NCBI GenBank assembly: GCA_034509425.1 | Contig: JAVTVJ010000665.1 | Span: 310,001-374,000 of the forward strand | Direction of reading: 5' to 3' | DNA length: 64,000 nucleotides | From: Eopsaltria australis | Lineage: Eukaryota; Chordata; Aves; Passeriformes; Petroicidae | Notes under the pieces: generated by a model | What the model saw: only the letters and a program-made list of their open reading frames with translations | Told to the model about the DNA's origin: nothing | The model's database searches: none | Translations under genes and position numbers: made by a program | Part shown: piece by piece, positions 22,879-64,000 of the stretch | Numbering within the stretch: the first letter of the stretch is position 1 | Layout of the letters: each line of letters opens with the position of its first letter

Positions 22879-24629
22879 GAGTAGAACCACTTTTGGTTTC
22901 TGGAATTAGATGCTCTCCCATACCTCCTGCAAACAAGCTGAGCTTTCATCCAAATTTGCCAAGAGAAAGGCAGAGCAGGTGAACCAGCAGCACCACTGGG
23001 CTGGGCTCACACTGATGCAGGGCTGGTGTGGCTGTGGACTGAAAAGGTGCCCTGGCACAGGAATAGCTCCCCTGGGAAATGTGATCTCCCAGAGTGAAAG
23101 TGCTTTATATCAGCTTGATTTGTTCCTCTGCTCATGTGGGAAGAATCTCCCCCTGTTCATTCTGCAGTGGAGGAATTGCATGGGGGATTGTTCCTAAGCC
23201 AGGTGTGTAGAACCAGGAAATGACAGAAACATTAAGGCTGAAGAATCCCTCTGAAGATCATTAAGTCCATTACCTGAGCACTGCCATGTTCACCACTAAA
23301 TCACATCCCCAGGAGCTGAGGGGAAAGGGGATCGAAGCCAACACAGGGGACCAGACCTCCAAGGTGCTGAGACTTTGACACTCTAGCCAACAAATGGCAG
23401 CGGAGAAGCCACAGAGGGACAGCAGGAGTCACAGAATGACTTGGTCACCAGGACAGACTGCTGGGGACGCAGCCTCAGCACCTGTGGCAGCACCTGTCTC
23501 ATCCATTGTCACCTGGGCTTGTCCTGCGCTTCCCTGGATGCCTCCAAGGGAGCTGTGCTTTTAGAAACACCAACTGGAAAATGCTGTGTGCTTCAGTTTC
23601 CCTTGGGGCCTGAGCTGCCTGCCCTGCTTGGACACCTGTGGGTGGGTCAGGAGGCACTCACACATCCTCGTGGGAGGCTCCAGGCCACAGAACTGCCGGA
23701 AAAACCCTGCGAGCTGCGCGGGCAGGAGGAAATCTCCCAGGAACACGAAACCCCCCAGCTCCTCTCTATCCTCACAGCACACAGGGCAAAGCAGATCTCA
23801 ACAAAAAAGGCACAAAAAGGCCTGAAAATCCTGAAGACTCATCGCATCATTCCTATTCTGGGTCCCGTGACACGCAGGGACCTCGGCAGCCCTGCTGGGT
23901 TTGCCCTGCTGCCCCAGTCCCTGGGCTGCTCCCTCGTGGGGACACTGAGCCTGGTGACCTCTCCTGTGGTACGGGGGCCATTATCAATAACAGGAAACGA
24001 GCTGGGCAGGAGGGGCAGGAGACAGAGACCCAGAAAGAAAGGAAGCGGTTAGAGCGCCGTCACTTCCATTTCTGCCGCGCGAGAAGCGGCGCCCACGCAC
24101 GGGGAGCAGCGCTGCCCTTCCGCACCCTCATCTGCTCCGGGATCACTGGGGACTGTTTGTGACGAAGGCACAGATCCCCTTGTAGCCTTTGATAGCAGAA
24201 AGGTGGTTAAAATAGCCCATGCTCAGCCAGTGTCCGCTGCAGAAATGGGTGTGGGGAGTGAGTCACTGCTGGGGGTTAAGGTTCTTAACCCTGCTGAAGA
24301 CAGACTGCACGTGATGCTGCCTGTACCCTGCCCTGCACAGGATGGGGCTGGGGATGCAGCTGCCTGCGGCCAAAGGGCCAGGGAGGATGTGCCAGCAGCT
24401 TTTATTTTAGGAAAAATATCTCCACTGAAAGGGTGATGTGGCTTGTAGGGTTACAGCGTGTGTGTTATAGAAAAGCGGGTCTGGAAGGGCCAGAGGTGAC
24501 CAGGGAGCACATCCAGGACACCAGGGATGGACATGGGAAAGAGGAGCATGGGTTTGTGGCCTTGTGTACCCATTGGTGACCTTCTAGGGGACTGTTTATC
24601 TTTCTTGCTTATGGGATGGCACATCCTGG
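22879..24629. other. Intergenic, no gene recognised
   Basis: Apart from the CR1 fragment at 23215-23345 I see no exon with good splice sites and no conserved protein segment. Confidence 0.5.
23215..23345 (-). mobile_element. CR1 LINE fragment, minus orientation
   Basis: Has GAAACATTAAGGCTGAAGAA, GATCATTAAGTCCA and GCCATGTTCACCACTAAATC, the reverse-complement arrangement of a CR1 tail. Confidence 0.7.
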
Positions 24630-24958
24630 GGGTGGGATGGGATAAAGGGAATTTTCACTGCACAGCAGTGGGCAGTGGCCATGGGGCAGTGGCCATGGGG
24701 CAGTGTCCATGGGGCAGTGGCCATGGGGCAGTGGCCATGGGGCAGTGACCATGGGGCAGTGGCCATAGGGCAGTGGCCATAGGGTAGTAGCCATAGCAGT
24801 AGCCATGGCAGTAGCCACAGCAGCAGCCATAGGAGCAGTCTCAGCAGCAGTCCCAGAGTGATCTGTAGTGGTCTCAGTCTCTGTCTGTATAATAACGGAC
24901 CCTGTAACATCACAGTCTCACCAGAGAAGTCCTTGCCCCTGCACTGAATGCTGCAGTG
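24630..24958 (+). mobile_element. Dispersed repeat with internal 14-bp tandem array, copy B
   Basis: Same block order as copy A at 15240-15800 but on the plus strand. It has the GGATAAAGGGAATTTTCACT head, a shorter array of GGCCATGGGGCAGT (24665-24790), a GCCATAGGAGCAGTCTCAGC block, then CTCAGTCTCTGTCTGTATAA and the conserved tail. It abuts a CR1 fragment at 24955. Confidence 0.65.
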
Positions 24959-25110
24959 GCCCAGGCTGCCCTGGGTGCAGTCAAAGCCCTGTAAATGTGG
25001 CACCTGGGGACATGGCTGGGTGGTGAACACGGCAGAGCTGGGGCAGTGGTTGAACCTGATGGTCTTAGAGGGCTTTTCCAAGCTGAACAATTCTGTGATG
25101 ATTCTTGCAT
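24955..25110 (+). mobile_element. CR1 LINE 3'-end fragment
   Basis: Contains CCCAGGCTGCCCTGGGTGCA, TTGAACCTGATGGTCTTAGA and AATTCTGTGATGATTCT, in CR1 tail order. Confidence 0.75.
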
Positions 25111-25304
25111 GGCAAGAGGCAGAGCCCGTGGCAGGTCCCTTCTCTCCAGCTGGAGGAGGCTGGCCGTGGATGAGCAGAGGCAGCCAGAGGGCAGCAATGC
25201 AGAGAGGATGGATCTGCCCAGTGCTGCTGCTCCAGCTCCCAGCCACGACAGAATGTGCGCCTGGCTGCTTTGGAAAGCTGCTCTGGGCTGTGCTTTCCGG
25301 CCTC

Positions 25305-25520
25305 AGAAAACCAGAACTGGAACCAGAGCCCAGTCCCAGCCAGAACCAGAATCAGAACCAGAACTGGAACCAGAACCACAACCAGAACCAGAACCAGGAC
25401 CAGAACCAGAACTGGAGCCCAGTCCCAGCCAGAACCAGAACCAGAACCCAGTCCCAATCCCAGCCAGAATCAGAACCAGAACCCAATCCCAGCCAGAACC
25501 AGAACCCAGTCGCAGCTGTA
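25305..25520. repeat. AACCAG-rich hexamer repeat
   Basis: Imperfect array of AACCAG and AACTGG hexamers interleaved with CCCAGTCCCAGCC blocks. Confidence 0.88.
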
Positions 25521-25818
25521 GCAGGAGCCGCGGGGTGTCCCGGCAGGCACAGGATGTTGGGTTAAAATATAGCGAAAAAAGCCCAAAGCACAGCAGGCCT
25601 GGGCTGTGGCAGCCGGGCAGTTGCGTCCCCCGGGAAGGGGCAGGGGTCGGCTCCGTGTTTTTCCCCTGAGGCACCCGAGGAGATGCTGAGGGCCCTTTTC
25701 CAGTGTTTATGAAGTGTCAATGAGGTCCCAGTTCAACGCAGCTCTAGGAGCAAAGGCTCACCGCAATGAGGAAGCTGAGAGGAAAGCTGAAGTCTTTACA
25801 GACAATTTGATGGGTGAA

Positions 25819-25849
25819 GGTGTGTGTGTGTGTGCGTGTGTGTGTGTAA
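25819..25849. repeat. TG dinucleotide microsatellite
   Basis: About 14 TG units with one TGCG interruption. Confidence 0.9.
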
Positions 25850-26004
25850 CATATTTGAAATGAGTCTTAATGTCTCTACTGACTTAGGACAGCAGAGCCC
25901 AGACAGTTTGGCTCCTGGAACAAAGTGGGTCTGCAAAAACCTGAACTTCTGAATTTTAAAACAGTAAATAGGAATAGTAAAATAGTAGGTTACAGTGGGA
26001 AATA

Positions 26005-26740
26005 TGTGGTAGGTGGTTCAGGAAGGCTGCACCTTCCCAGGGCCAATGGGGAAAGGAAGAGGGCAGCGTGCGGCCGGGAATTCGGGATAAATGTGCCTCT
26101 GAAACCTCGAGAGGGAAAATCCCGCGGGCGTGAGCCCCGCTGGGCTCTCTCCCTTTATTCGAATAAAATCGCAGGACTCCTCTGACTCCTTTTCGGACAT
26201 AAACCTTTGGCGTTTGTGGGTTTTCCTGACAAAGCAGTACAGGGCTGGACTCCACTGAATTCTCCCCGCTGTAGCAGCGATTCGACCTTTCCCCTGGGGT
26301 CCGAGAACGAGAGAGAGGAGCCGAGCCCAGTCCCTCGCCCCCAGCCAAAATCTCACCGTATCTCTGCCCTTCCCAAGAGAAAACCCCCCAGGTAAGAGAG
26401 TAGCCAGTTCCCCCCACCTTGGCCACTTGTTTTGTCTCTTAAGTACCGCTTGTTATCGTCTCTTAGGCAACAAATGGGACAAAATTCCCTGAGAGAAAGA
26501 AGGGAAAAAAACCCAGGAAAAAACCTAACCTCCAAACGCTGCTGCTGCAGGTCTCTGGCAAAGGTCGCAGCCGATCTTTTGCAACCTCTTCGTCTGCCAG
26601 ATGTCAAGCAGCAGAACTTGCCTCGCGGACAGGGATCTGCTCTGGGCCCAGGCTCTGTGCAGGCAAGTCCTCTGCCCCAGAGGTGCTGGAAGAGCTCCTT
26701 AGAAAACAGGAAACCACTCAACCAAAAGAAGCAGTGAAAC
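26005..26740 (+). mobile_element. Endogenous retrovirus remnant: LTR, leader and start of gag
   Basis: A likely LTR at 26005-26231 begins TGTGG, ends TGACA and holds AATAAA at 26162-26167. It is followed by a leader with a strong splice-donor-like CAG/GTAAGAG at 26391-26392. An ATG at 26474 opens MGQNSLRERR, the Met-Gly myristoylation-type start usual for gag. The frame runs only to about 26735 with no recognisable capsid, protease or polymerase, so it is a broken fragment. A standard tRNA primer-binding site was not recognised, so the LTR edges are approximate. Confidence 0.55.
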
Positions 26741-29700
26741 ATTCCCTTATTCTGCGATGTTTGTTGTTTTAGGCTCTCCCAGCCAAGCAGCTCAAGCTGA
26801 ACGGCAGCCCGGCTGATCCCTCCGAGCCCTGGGGCTGTTCCTTCAGGCCCTGCAGCGAGCCCAGCTCAACCCAACCCAGCCACCACCCACGAGAGATGCA
26901 GGACAGCGTGGCTTTGCAGCCCAGATGCCAAACACACTTCTAATGAGAGCCCAGGAGGGGATGAGGAGGCTCGGAAAAGCTCGATGCATCCCTGTTACCA
27001 GCCTTCCCTCCAGCAGCAGAGCATCTCTGCTTCCTGGTGTGCGGATGGTAAACTGAGGCTACACCTGAGCTGAGTGTGTTCCAGCTCAGAGGTGAAAAGA
27101 ACTGCCAGTGCTTCAAGTCTGGCATCTGGGCAGGTCTCCAAGCCTCAGAGATGCTCCATGCCCCAAGACCCCCAAACCAGGATGTACAATTCAATGGACA
27201 CTTCACTGGGGACTCCTGGAGGGGCAAGGTTGAGCTCTGTGTCACTCTGGGAGCCCTAGTGAACGATCCCACTGACCCCAGTCAAGCAGGAGAGGCTGTG
27301 CCTGAAAGGACAGACAAAATTGTCAGCAGGCAATGGCGGAGGGTGCAGATCCTGCATCCCCCTGCCAGCGCCTCACCCACGCTGCAGAACTGCAGCAGCC
27401 TCCAGGCGAGGCTGAGCATGAGCCAGCAGAGCCTTTGGCCATCAGTGGCTGTGGCACCCGTGCCTGTGGCCAAGATGTGTGACCAGCTGGCACGTGTGAC
27501 CGCCCACAGCAGCGCCCTGGGGAGCAGCCAGGCTGTGCCAGCCCCAGACGTGCCTCAGGAGGGTGGTGTTAGGGCTCCCTGAGGCTGGGCTGGAGGAGTA
27601 GAGCCCAGAAGGGGTCCCCCGGGTGCTGGCAGTCTGCAGGATGGGCTCGTGTCGGGTTTGGCTCCAGGAGCTGCGGGAGATGCCAGGGAGAAGCCGAGGA
27701 GCTGCAGGAGCAGGCACTGCCAAGGCTGCGGCCACACTGCGGGGACAGGAGCACCCCTGGGTGCCGTGCCACAGCTTCCCAGGACTGCTGCAGTGCAAAG
27801 GCCTGTCCCCATGCCTTGGGACGCTCCAAGGTGTCACAGCTACAGGAAGGGCTGTGAAAAGCCTCAGTCCAGAGCTTGCTGCTGGATACGGTGGTGGTGG
27901 CACTGCTGGGGGCATTGGTGGTGGCACTGGCACAGGCCAGGGCACGTGGCAGAGGGATAGCAGCTGGGCAGTGAGAGGGGACAATGCCCTGCCTGTGACC
28001 TGGGCTGCCAGGCAGATCTCCTTCCTACCCTGTGACATGAAAGATGGGCAGGCTTTGTGTTTACTCCTCTGAAAAAGAAACCTTCCTCCTGAAAACAAAA
28101 CCTTTTGTGTGCAAATGCAGCCGTCTGCAGGTTTGTTTTTATACAGGAAACTTTGAACCAGAGGCTGGCGCTGGTTTCATTTTGACTTGGGATTTTCGGC
28201 TCATGGTGACATTTTGAAACTGAGCTGCTTTCCAAATTTGGAAGCTGGGTATTCCCATCACTGCTGAGTGTGGCACAGTGTCCAGAGCTTCCTGTTGTCC
28301 CTGTGTGTGGAAAGCTTAGCCCAGCCAAGGTGGGGATGGGTGCCCTTTGGGGGAAGGCTGAATACCTTGAGTGGCAGCTGAAATGTGTGACCCTCCTTTG
28401 TGGGACTGGCAAGGCTTGGGTGCAGAACTCCTCCACCCAGGAACCCACTGCTCCCATTGAGCCTAAGCTGGGCTCATCCTGCCAGCCTCCAGCAAGGAGA
28501 TGGGGTCCAGACCCTGCTCACAGCTGGGACTGAAGGAGACAGGAGCCCTCCCCCTCAGTGCCATGGTTATTGCACCTCCTCCTGCCACATCCATCAAGAT
28601 GGGAGTAGGAGCGCCTTGGGACCTGCTCCCAGCTCTCCTCCAAACCCACAGGCAAGACTCTTCTTGCCCCCAGGGACCAGCTGAGACCCGTTCACCAGGG
28701 TGAGGATGAGTGCCATCCTGGACAAGCTCTTGAAATGGTGTGCACCCCCTGAGCCAAGGCACCAGCTCCTCTCCATGCCCCCAGTGAGGTTCTGAGGGGG
28801 CCAGGATGCCTTCACTCTGGGATGGTGCCTGGTTTGATGGGGCTCAGGGCAGCAAAGCCTTTGGCAATCACAACTCACAGACACCTTCAGGGCTGGAGCA
28901 TGGGCTGGATGCCTGTGCTGACTGCAGCACGGTCCTGGGGCTCTCCCTGTTCCTGTTTGCAGCAGCAGCACGAGGGGATGCTCACTGTCACCAAGGGTCC
29001 CCAGCACCCGGCTGAACCCGCAGCACGTGGGACAAACCCTGGCAAGGAGCAGGGAGGAGTGAGCCATGCCCATCCTGCGGTGTGGGCACACAGCTCCTGC
29101 CCCCGGAGTGCAGACCCTTGCCCTCAAGGGGCCACAGGAGACAGCCCTGTCCAGCTGATCCCTCCTCCCCAGCATCCTGCAGCTGGGAGCTGGGCGAGCC
29201 CAGGCGGGCCTTCCCGCCGGTCCAGCCCAGACTTGAACGTCAGGGCCGTGCACAAGCAGAGCAAACGGGCGAGTGTGAGCGTGCCAAGTTGACAGCACAC
29301 ATGCCAGGAGCGCAGGAACCGGCTGTGGACCACGCCAGGGACACCCACCAGCCGAGGTACAGGTCCCATTCCTTGTCCCCCTCCCTTTTCCCAGGAATGC
29401 CAGGATGCGAGCAGGGGGAAAGGAGCGCAGAGCCTTCTGTGCCCTGGCACGGTGCAGGCAAAGCTGATGGCACAGCCCCGGGAGGGGCAGCAGGGGATGG
29501 GCAGCCTCCAAGGAGCAGAGCCTGGCACTCGGTGGCTGTGCCTGAGCAGGGGGAATCTCGTGCCCGGGGCTCTCGGCACGGTGCAGCACGAGCGGGCACC
29601 GGGAGCTGCTTCGTGGCCGCTTCCTGGCTCCGTGTGCATGGCATCCTTGCAGCATCGGGCTGCTGCCAGCCTGTGCTGGCACTGCATCACCGGGTGGGAG

Positions 29701-32700
29701 CAGAGCCCCGCAGGATTCACAGGCTGTTGGTGATGGGGTGGGTGATTTTGGAGATGTGGGGCCGGCACTGTCCAGGCTGCTCTCAGCCCTCCCCAGTGAG
29801 TGCCTGTTGCCCGGCCAGGGGAAGCGAAGCCTGCTCAGCCCCAGGGGCGGCACCCACGCCCCGGGGGTGCAGAGCAGGTCTGCCCGGCTCTGCCGGCTTT
29901 GGGCGTGCTCTGAGTCACCGCAGCCCTGCGCTCCCAGCTCTGCGAGGCGCCCGGCTCGCTCCCGCAGGCACCCCAGGGCTCAGGGGGGAGCGAAGAGCAT
30001 CACCCAGGTGACGGGAACAGAGTCACTCCTGCCACTCCTCGCTGTCCTCCCGCCCGGACAGCGTGGCTGTGCCCTGCCCTGCAGGGGGGTGATGTCCCCC
30101 GCTGCCTGCTTGCCCTCCCGCCTCTGCGAAATGGGAAGAGCTCCAAGGTACCAAGGCGTGGGTCAGGAGGCGGCAGCGGCGCTGGCAGGGATCCATGTGG
30201 GAATGATTAAACACTTGCAAGGGGTTGAAGAAGGAGCATCCCGGTGCTCCAGGGTTTAGGGTTGGAGAAAAACAGCGTGTGAACCTTGAAAAGCGAGAGG
30301 TCCCACCAGCACCTGCATCCTCTGCAGGTTCTGCCCTGGGAGCAGCCTGTTCCTCTTGTTCCTCCCTTGCAGCCCTGGGCAGCACTCAGCACCTCAGAGT
30401 GGCACAGGGGAGAAACTGTGGCCTGGGGCAGTTCACGGTGCTGGTGGGCACTGGGAGGGACTGAGGGACACGGACCAAAGGGTTGGTGTTGGTCTGAGGC
30501 AGGACAGGAGCCCCAGAGCTGTTCCCAGCCCAGTCCCAGTGGCACCAGTACCCCGTATCACGGGGCCCCTGGGCATACATTGTCTTAGGGTGCCAGCCTG
30601 GATGCACAGAATCCTGCTCAGGGAGGGATGGCAGAGCTCCCACAGAGACACCAGAGCTGCATGTCCAGTCAGCTGGAGAGGCTCCTCTGCGCAGTGCCAG
30701 CATTGCCCACAGCACTGGGTCATGGCTCTGCCCTCTGAGGGACAGGTCGAGTCCCTGTGGGAGCATCCTCAGCCACACGCTGTCCCCTGGCAGGGCCCCT
30801 GCAAGGCTCTGCCTGTCCCCAGCCTTGGGAGCATGACCTGCCACTGTCACCTTGCACAGGTCCTGTGACACAACAGGGACCCTTGGGTGAGGCGGGCACT
30901 CTGCTGTCCACCCTGCCCATCCTCACCCCAGCAGGTGCTTCCCAGGGAGCCCTTGACTCCTGCCAGGTGTGCAGGACCACGCTCAAGCCTGGGAGATGGG
31001 ACAAACCCAATGCTGCCAGCTCCACATCCAGGGCACCTGGAGAGGGGGTCAGTGCACGGCGTGCAAAGTGGGTGGACCCTGCTCTGCTCTGGGGTTGGCT
31101 CTGCTCGGGAGGACAGCCCCTGCAGTGTGGCTAATGTCCCTCACCTCAGCATGAGCAAGACCTGACACCACAGTGACAGGCGTGCTGTCATGGGGGGCCC
31201 CCTTTCCCATCTCTGCTCCTGGATGATCCCCCTGGAGCACAGGGCATGAGCTGAGGCTGTGTCCCTTGCCAGAGGCGGTGGCTTGGCTGCACAGCCCCAG
31301 TCCCCTCCCTCCCAGCCTGGCCGGGGCTCTCTCTGCAGCCATCCCGGGGCCGGGGCGCCCCCATCCCCCTGCGCCTTGCGGTGGCGTTCGCTGCTCCGCG
31401 GAAAATGTGATGACTCGGCAGCCCCTGAGTTTCCAGGCCTGGTTCCAGCTGCTGGGTGGAGAAACTTCTGCAGTTGTCTTTGGGTTTGGCACAGCTGAAG
31501 GCGTCGCCGTCAGGGGGGACTGGAGGGGACATGTGGTATCCCCAGTGAGGGAGGGTGCTCTCTGTCTGTGTCCCCGCCTGAGGTGGCTCAGAATCGCCGG
31601 GGTGGCTCTGGGGAAGGCTGGGCCAGCACAGGACGAGCAGCTTCTGTCCCGTGGAGGCTGCTGAGCCCTGCGGCGCCAGGGACGGGGCCTGGGCTTGGCT
31701 CCCAGCAGTGCTTTGGGCTGTTTCCACTGCAGCCACAGCCCAAACTCCCTGAGCTCAGGGAGCACAGCCACCGGCACCCGAGGTTAAATGAGCAGGGCTG
31801 GGATACACGTGTTCCCATGGCGGGGGGTGACAGCTCGCTGTGCCACCAGGACACGCAGATGCTGCAAAAGCTGCTGGGATGTCTCCTGGTCCATGCTCAG
31901 AGGCCAATCCTATCCTGGTGATCAGCAAGGTGTCCCCCAAGCCTGTGGGGATGCCTTGCTGAGTGAGGTTACCTCTCCTCCTGGCTGGGGAGGTGCAGGG
32001 CGGTGTCACAGACACTGAGGGGACAGACACCGTGGAACAGGAGTCCCTGCCTGGCTGCCCAGCCCAGAGACCAGAGCAGGCAGAACAGACCCTTTGCTCT
32101 TTGGCCAAGCCAGTGTCCAGAGCAGCTGCCTCAGTGGAGGAGCTGCTCCCCCGTGCAGCAGCAAAGGTTGTGGCTGGAGGTGGAGATGGCTGGCTTTGCA
32201 GAGAGGCTGTGCCCAGGCAGGTGCAGTAAGTGTGCACAGACTCAGATTCTCTCCAGCTGGACTGGGCAGGCACAACCCAGCTGGAATGTCCCTGGGTTTG
32301 TCCCCTTGTTGGCCGGGAGCTGCTCTTTGGTATGCTTTGAAGCTGCAGGAGCCCCACCTTGACTCTGTAGCCTGGGAAAACCTCCTGTCTGTGCCACTGC
32401 AGAGGACACTGCCTTTGACACCGGGGGATGCAGCATCTCCTTCCAGAGTTTTCCTTCATAGTCAAGGGTCCCTCCTGTCCCCTGTCCCTGGATCACAATT
32501 CTTAGCCCAGCAAGGCCCTCCATCCTCACCTCCAGTCCCTGCTTCATCAGTCAGGGGCTCCTCAAATTCAGCTCTGCCATCACCTGCCACGCTCCAGGGA
32601 CACCACAGTCCCCAGCACTGCCTGCACTGCCTCTATCCCAGCCACCCTCCAGGTGACCCTCCACTGAAAGCCCCTTTGCAAACGTGTTTTGGGGACCAGG

Positions 32701-33999
32701 CAGCTGTAACCTCCTGGATCCTGCCCTGGGCCCCTGGGTAAACCTGGCAAACCCTCACTGCAGTGAGGAGCTCCAGCCTCTTCCCAGCTGGCTGCAGCTG
32801 CCCAGCTCTGGAAAGGGGCCTTTAAAAACAGTCCCCAGCCCACTGGAGACGGCAGCAATCAGGCCCAAATCTCCCCCTGTCTCGTTTCTACTCCATCTCA
32901 GGGGCTGGAGAAGCTCAGCCCCAGCACCTTGTGCACTCACCTTGCACTCAGGTCAGTGGGGAGTGGCCAGCTGCCCATCAAGCTGGTGTCCAGCAGCAGG
33001 GATGGGTATCCCCAAAGCTGGCTGTGGCACTGGTTGATGAGTCAGCCTCATCACCCCGGGTGCTGGTGGATCCCAAATGCTTATCAGGGGATCTCTGAGA
33101 GCCACAGCTCTTACCCTGGGCTTCCATCAATTGAGGAGATGCACCCATGGCATTTTTGGCATTCAGCCCTGGGAGCTGTGGGCATTAAGGGTTAAAAATG
33201 TTGCCTGTGCTGGAGCCAAGGCATTGCCTTCTGCTCCCCCCCACCACGATCTCTGTGTTCAGGGGGCAGGGCGAGGGTAGGTCTGGAGACAGAGTGACAT
33301 GAAGAGGCTCTGGTGGCAGAGCTGTACCTTTCTGCCGAGGGAACATCTCAGTCCTAGAGCTGCAGGGCCAGGGCTCTTTCACCCTCAGCCCAGTCCAGGC
33401 AGGGACCTCTGCAGAGACGTGACTGTGACCACGGACCCAGACTCCTGGCACCAGTCCCATTTGGCCAGGACCTGGGAAATTCACTGCTGCCCATGCAAAG
33501 GGAAGGGGATTCACGTTCTCTCTCCCCTTTCCCAGCTGGCTCCATCAGCCTGGGGGTTGTCAGAAGGGTTGGACCATGGACCTGGGGCTGGAGATGAGTC
33601 CTAGACCATGTCCCCTGTGTCCCCCTCTCTTCTCAATTGCATGCAAGAGCTGGAACTTTCCCGTGTCTTTGTCCAGCTACCAGGAGTTGTTCTGTCTGCC
33701 ACAGGTCCCACCTGACAAACTTCTGAGTCTTTTGTCGAGGGATTCTGATGTTCCAGGGAACAGGTGGGGGATTTGTCCTAGTCTGATAGCTCGGTGGCTC
33801 ACAGTAATGGGCAGAGCTTGAACAGCCCCCAAAGGTGGCCGTGCTGGCCACTGGGACAGACTCCCACGGCCACAAAGGCTGGACTGGCTTCCGGACTGAT
33901 GCATCACTGAACCTCTTCCAGCACTGTCCCAGATCTCCAGCGCTGATGTGAAGCCAATGGCATCTCTGCTCTGAATGAGAGCTGGCATCGTGCCACGCA
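26741..33999. other. Intergenic stretch without recognised genes
   Basis: About 7.3 kb of moderately GC-rich sequence. Open frames are short, overlap on both strands and show no known domain. I found no CR1 tail, tRNA or clear promoter here. Confidence 0.5.
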
Positions 34000-34983
34000 T
34001 TGCACAGACAGCGCGGAGCAGCGCCGAGCACGGCCCTGCACGCAGCCCGGGGGCACAGCCTGATCACAGCGACCCCCAAGGCACAGCGCCTTGCCACCCG
34101 GGCACAGGCCACTTCGGCCACCCCCTCAGATGAGCAAAGCGTGCTTCGGGCACCTGTGTGCCCGCCCGATGCCCAGCAGCCTCTCACAGTGTGCGCTGCC
34201 CCCGCCGCAGCCTGCGGGCAGCCGTGCCACGGGCACAGCACAGGAACACCCCCGAACCCCGCTCTCCAGCCGCACCTGCGCAGGAATTAATGCACACAGA
34301 GCCGAAGGGTGCCTGAAGGTGCGGCACAGAGAGAGCCGAGAGCGCACAGCACCCGCGGCCACACTCCGCTCCCTCTCTCACCGCAGCATCCCAGCCCACG
34401 CTGCGCCCTCCTTCCCTCCCTCCCTCCCCGCGCTGGGGGCTGGTTCGGGAGCGCCCTCCCAGCCTGGAGCCGCCATCAGGCCAGTCCTGTCTCCTCCCCT
34501 CCCGGAGCTCCCGCCCCAGCTCCCGGAGCTCCTGCTGATGCCAGAGCGGGCTCCAGCCCCGCGGAGCCCCCGCCGCAGCGAGGTCCCCCGAGACCCCGGC
34601 CAGCAGCGAGCCTCGCAGCGCCAGCCGGGCTCTGCCCGCAGCCCGCAGCCGCTGTCTCCGGGCCCGCTGCGGAGTCACCGCAGAGGACACGGACCCGCGG
34701 GGACAACAGCAAATGCGCCCAGCGAGAGGGAGCCGCCCCCGCTGGGATTCCCCCGGGCCGGAGGCGAGCTCTGCCCCTGCCCAGGGACAGCGGGCCCGGC
34801 CGAGGGGCCACGAGCTGGCCGGTCCCCATTGATGTTGTCTTGTCACCCGCGCTCGGGAAGCATGCGGGGACACGGCTGCTGGCTGCCGTGGGACGAGGGG
34901 CTGGCTGGGGACAGCCGCTGCTAAGAAACTTCCTCCCCCACGCCAACTTGTCATCCCTCTGATCTGCAGCCACCAGGTCCCCC

Positions 34984-64000
<29,017 letters not shown>

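Overview
This is vertebrate nuclear DNA, almost certainly from a bird. Coding sequence is split into short exons with canonical GT-AG introns. At least twelve fragments resemble the 3' end of CR1 LINEs (for example 22500-22878), the typical avian repeat. The DNA is GC-rich with compact introns and many minisatellites, as on an avian microchromosome. Species was not determined.

Three protein genes are present. (1) ARL8A, minus strand, 9652 down to 580; its last exon or exons lie beyond base 1. (2) PTPN7 (HePTP), minus strand, nine coding exons from 17619 to 11676, complete at 363 codons plus stop. (3) PTPRV (osteotesticular receptor tyrosine phosphatase, OST-PTP), plus strand, 37 coding exons from 34984 to the window edge, still open in the second phosphatase domain. 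As I recall, human 1q32.1 has the same order, ARL8A-PTPN7-PTPRVP, where the last is a pseudogene. PTPRV here encodes a signal peptide, 16 fibronectin type III repeats (one per exon, nearly all 261-273 bp and phase 1-1), a juxtamembrane region, one membrane span, a complete catalytic D1 and a degenerate D2.

Layout: 1-9652 ARL8A, with CR1 fragments and three minisatellite arrays in its introns; 9460-10180 CpG-rich ARL8A promoter; 10180-11675 spacer with a minisatellite and a CR1; 11676-17702 PTPN7; 17703-34983 a 17-kb gene-poor interval with a CpG-rich block (21890-22320), CR1s, a dispersed repeat with an internal tandem array, and a retroviral LTR/leader/gag remnant; 34000-35460 CpG-rich PTPRV 5' region; 34984-64000 PTPRV, whose introns carry CR1s, a long CCTT tract, a perfect 56-bp inverted repeat, a 423-bp tandem duplication and an LTR.

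The three genes are not an operon. ARL8A is a lysosome-positioning small GTPase. PTPN7 is a blood-cell MAP-kinase phosphatase. PTPRV is a cell-surface phosphatase. The most notable observation is a reading-phase clash between PTPRV exons 18 and 19, as if one G were missing at a splice donor. Everything else in the gene is open, so this is either a sequence error or a fresh lesion in a gene already lost in humans. No clearly new gene system was found.
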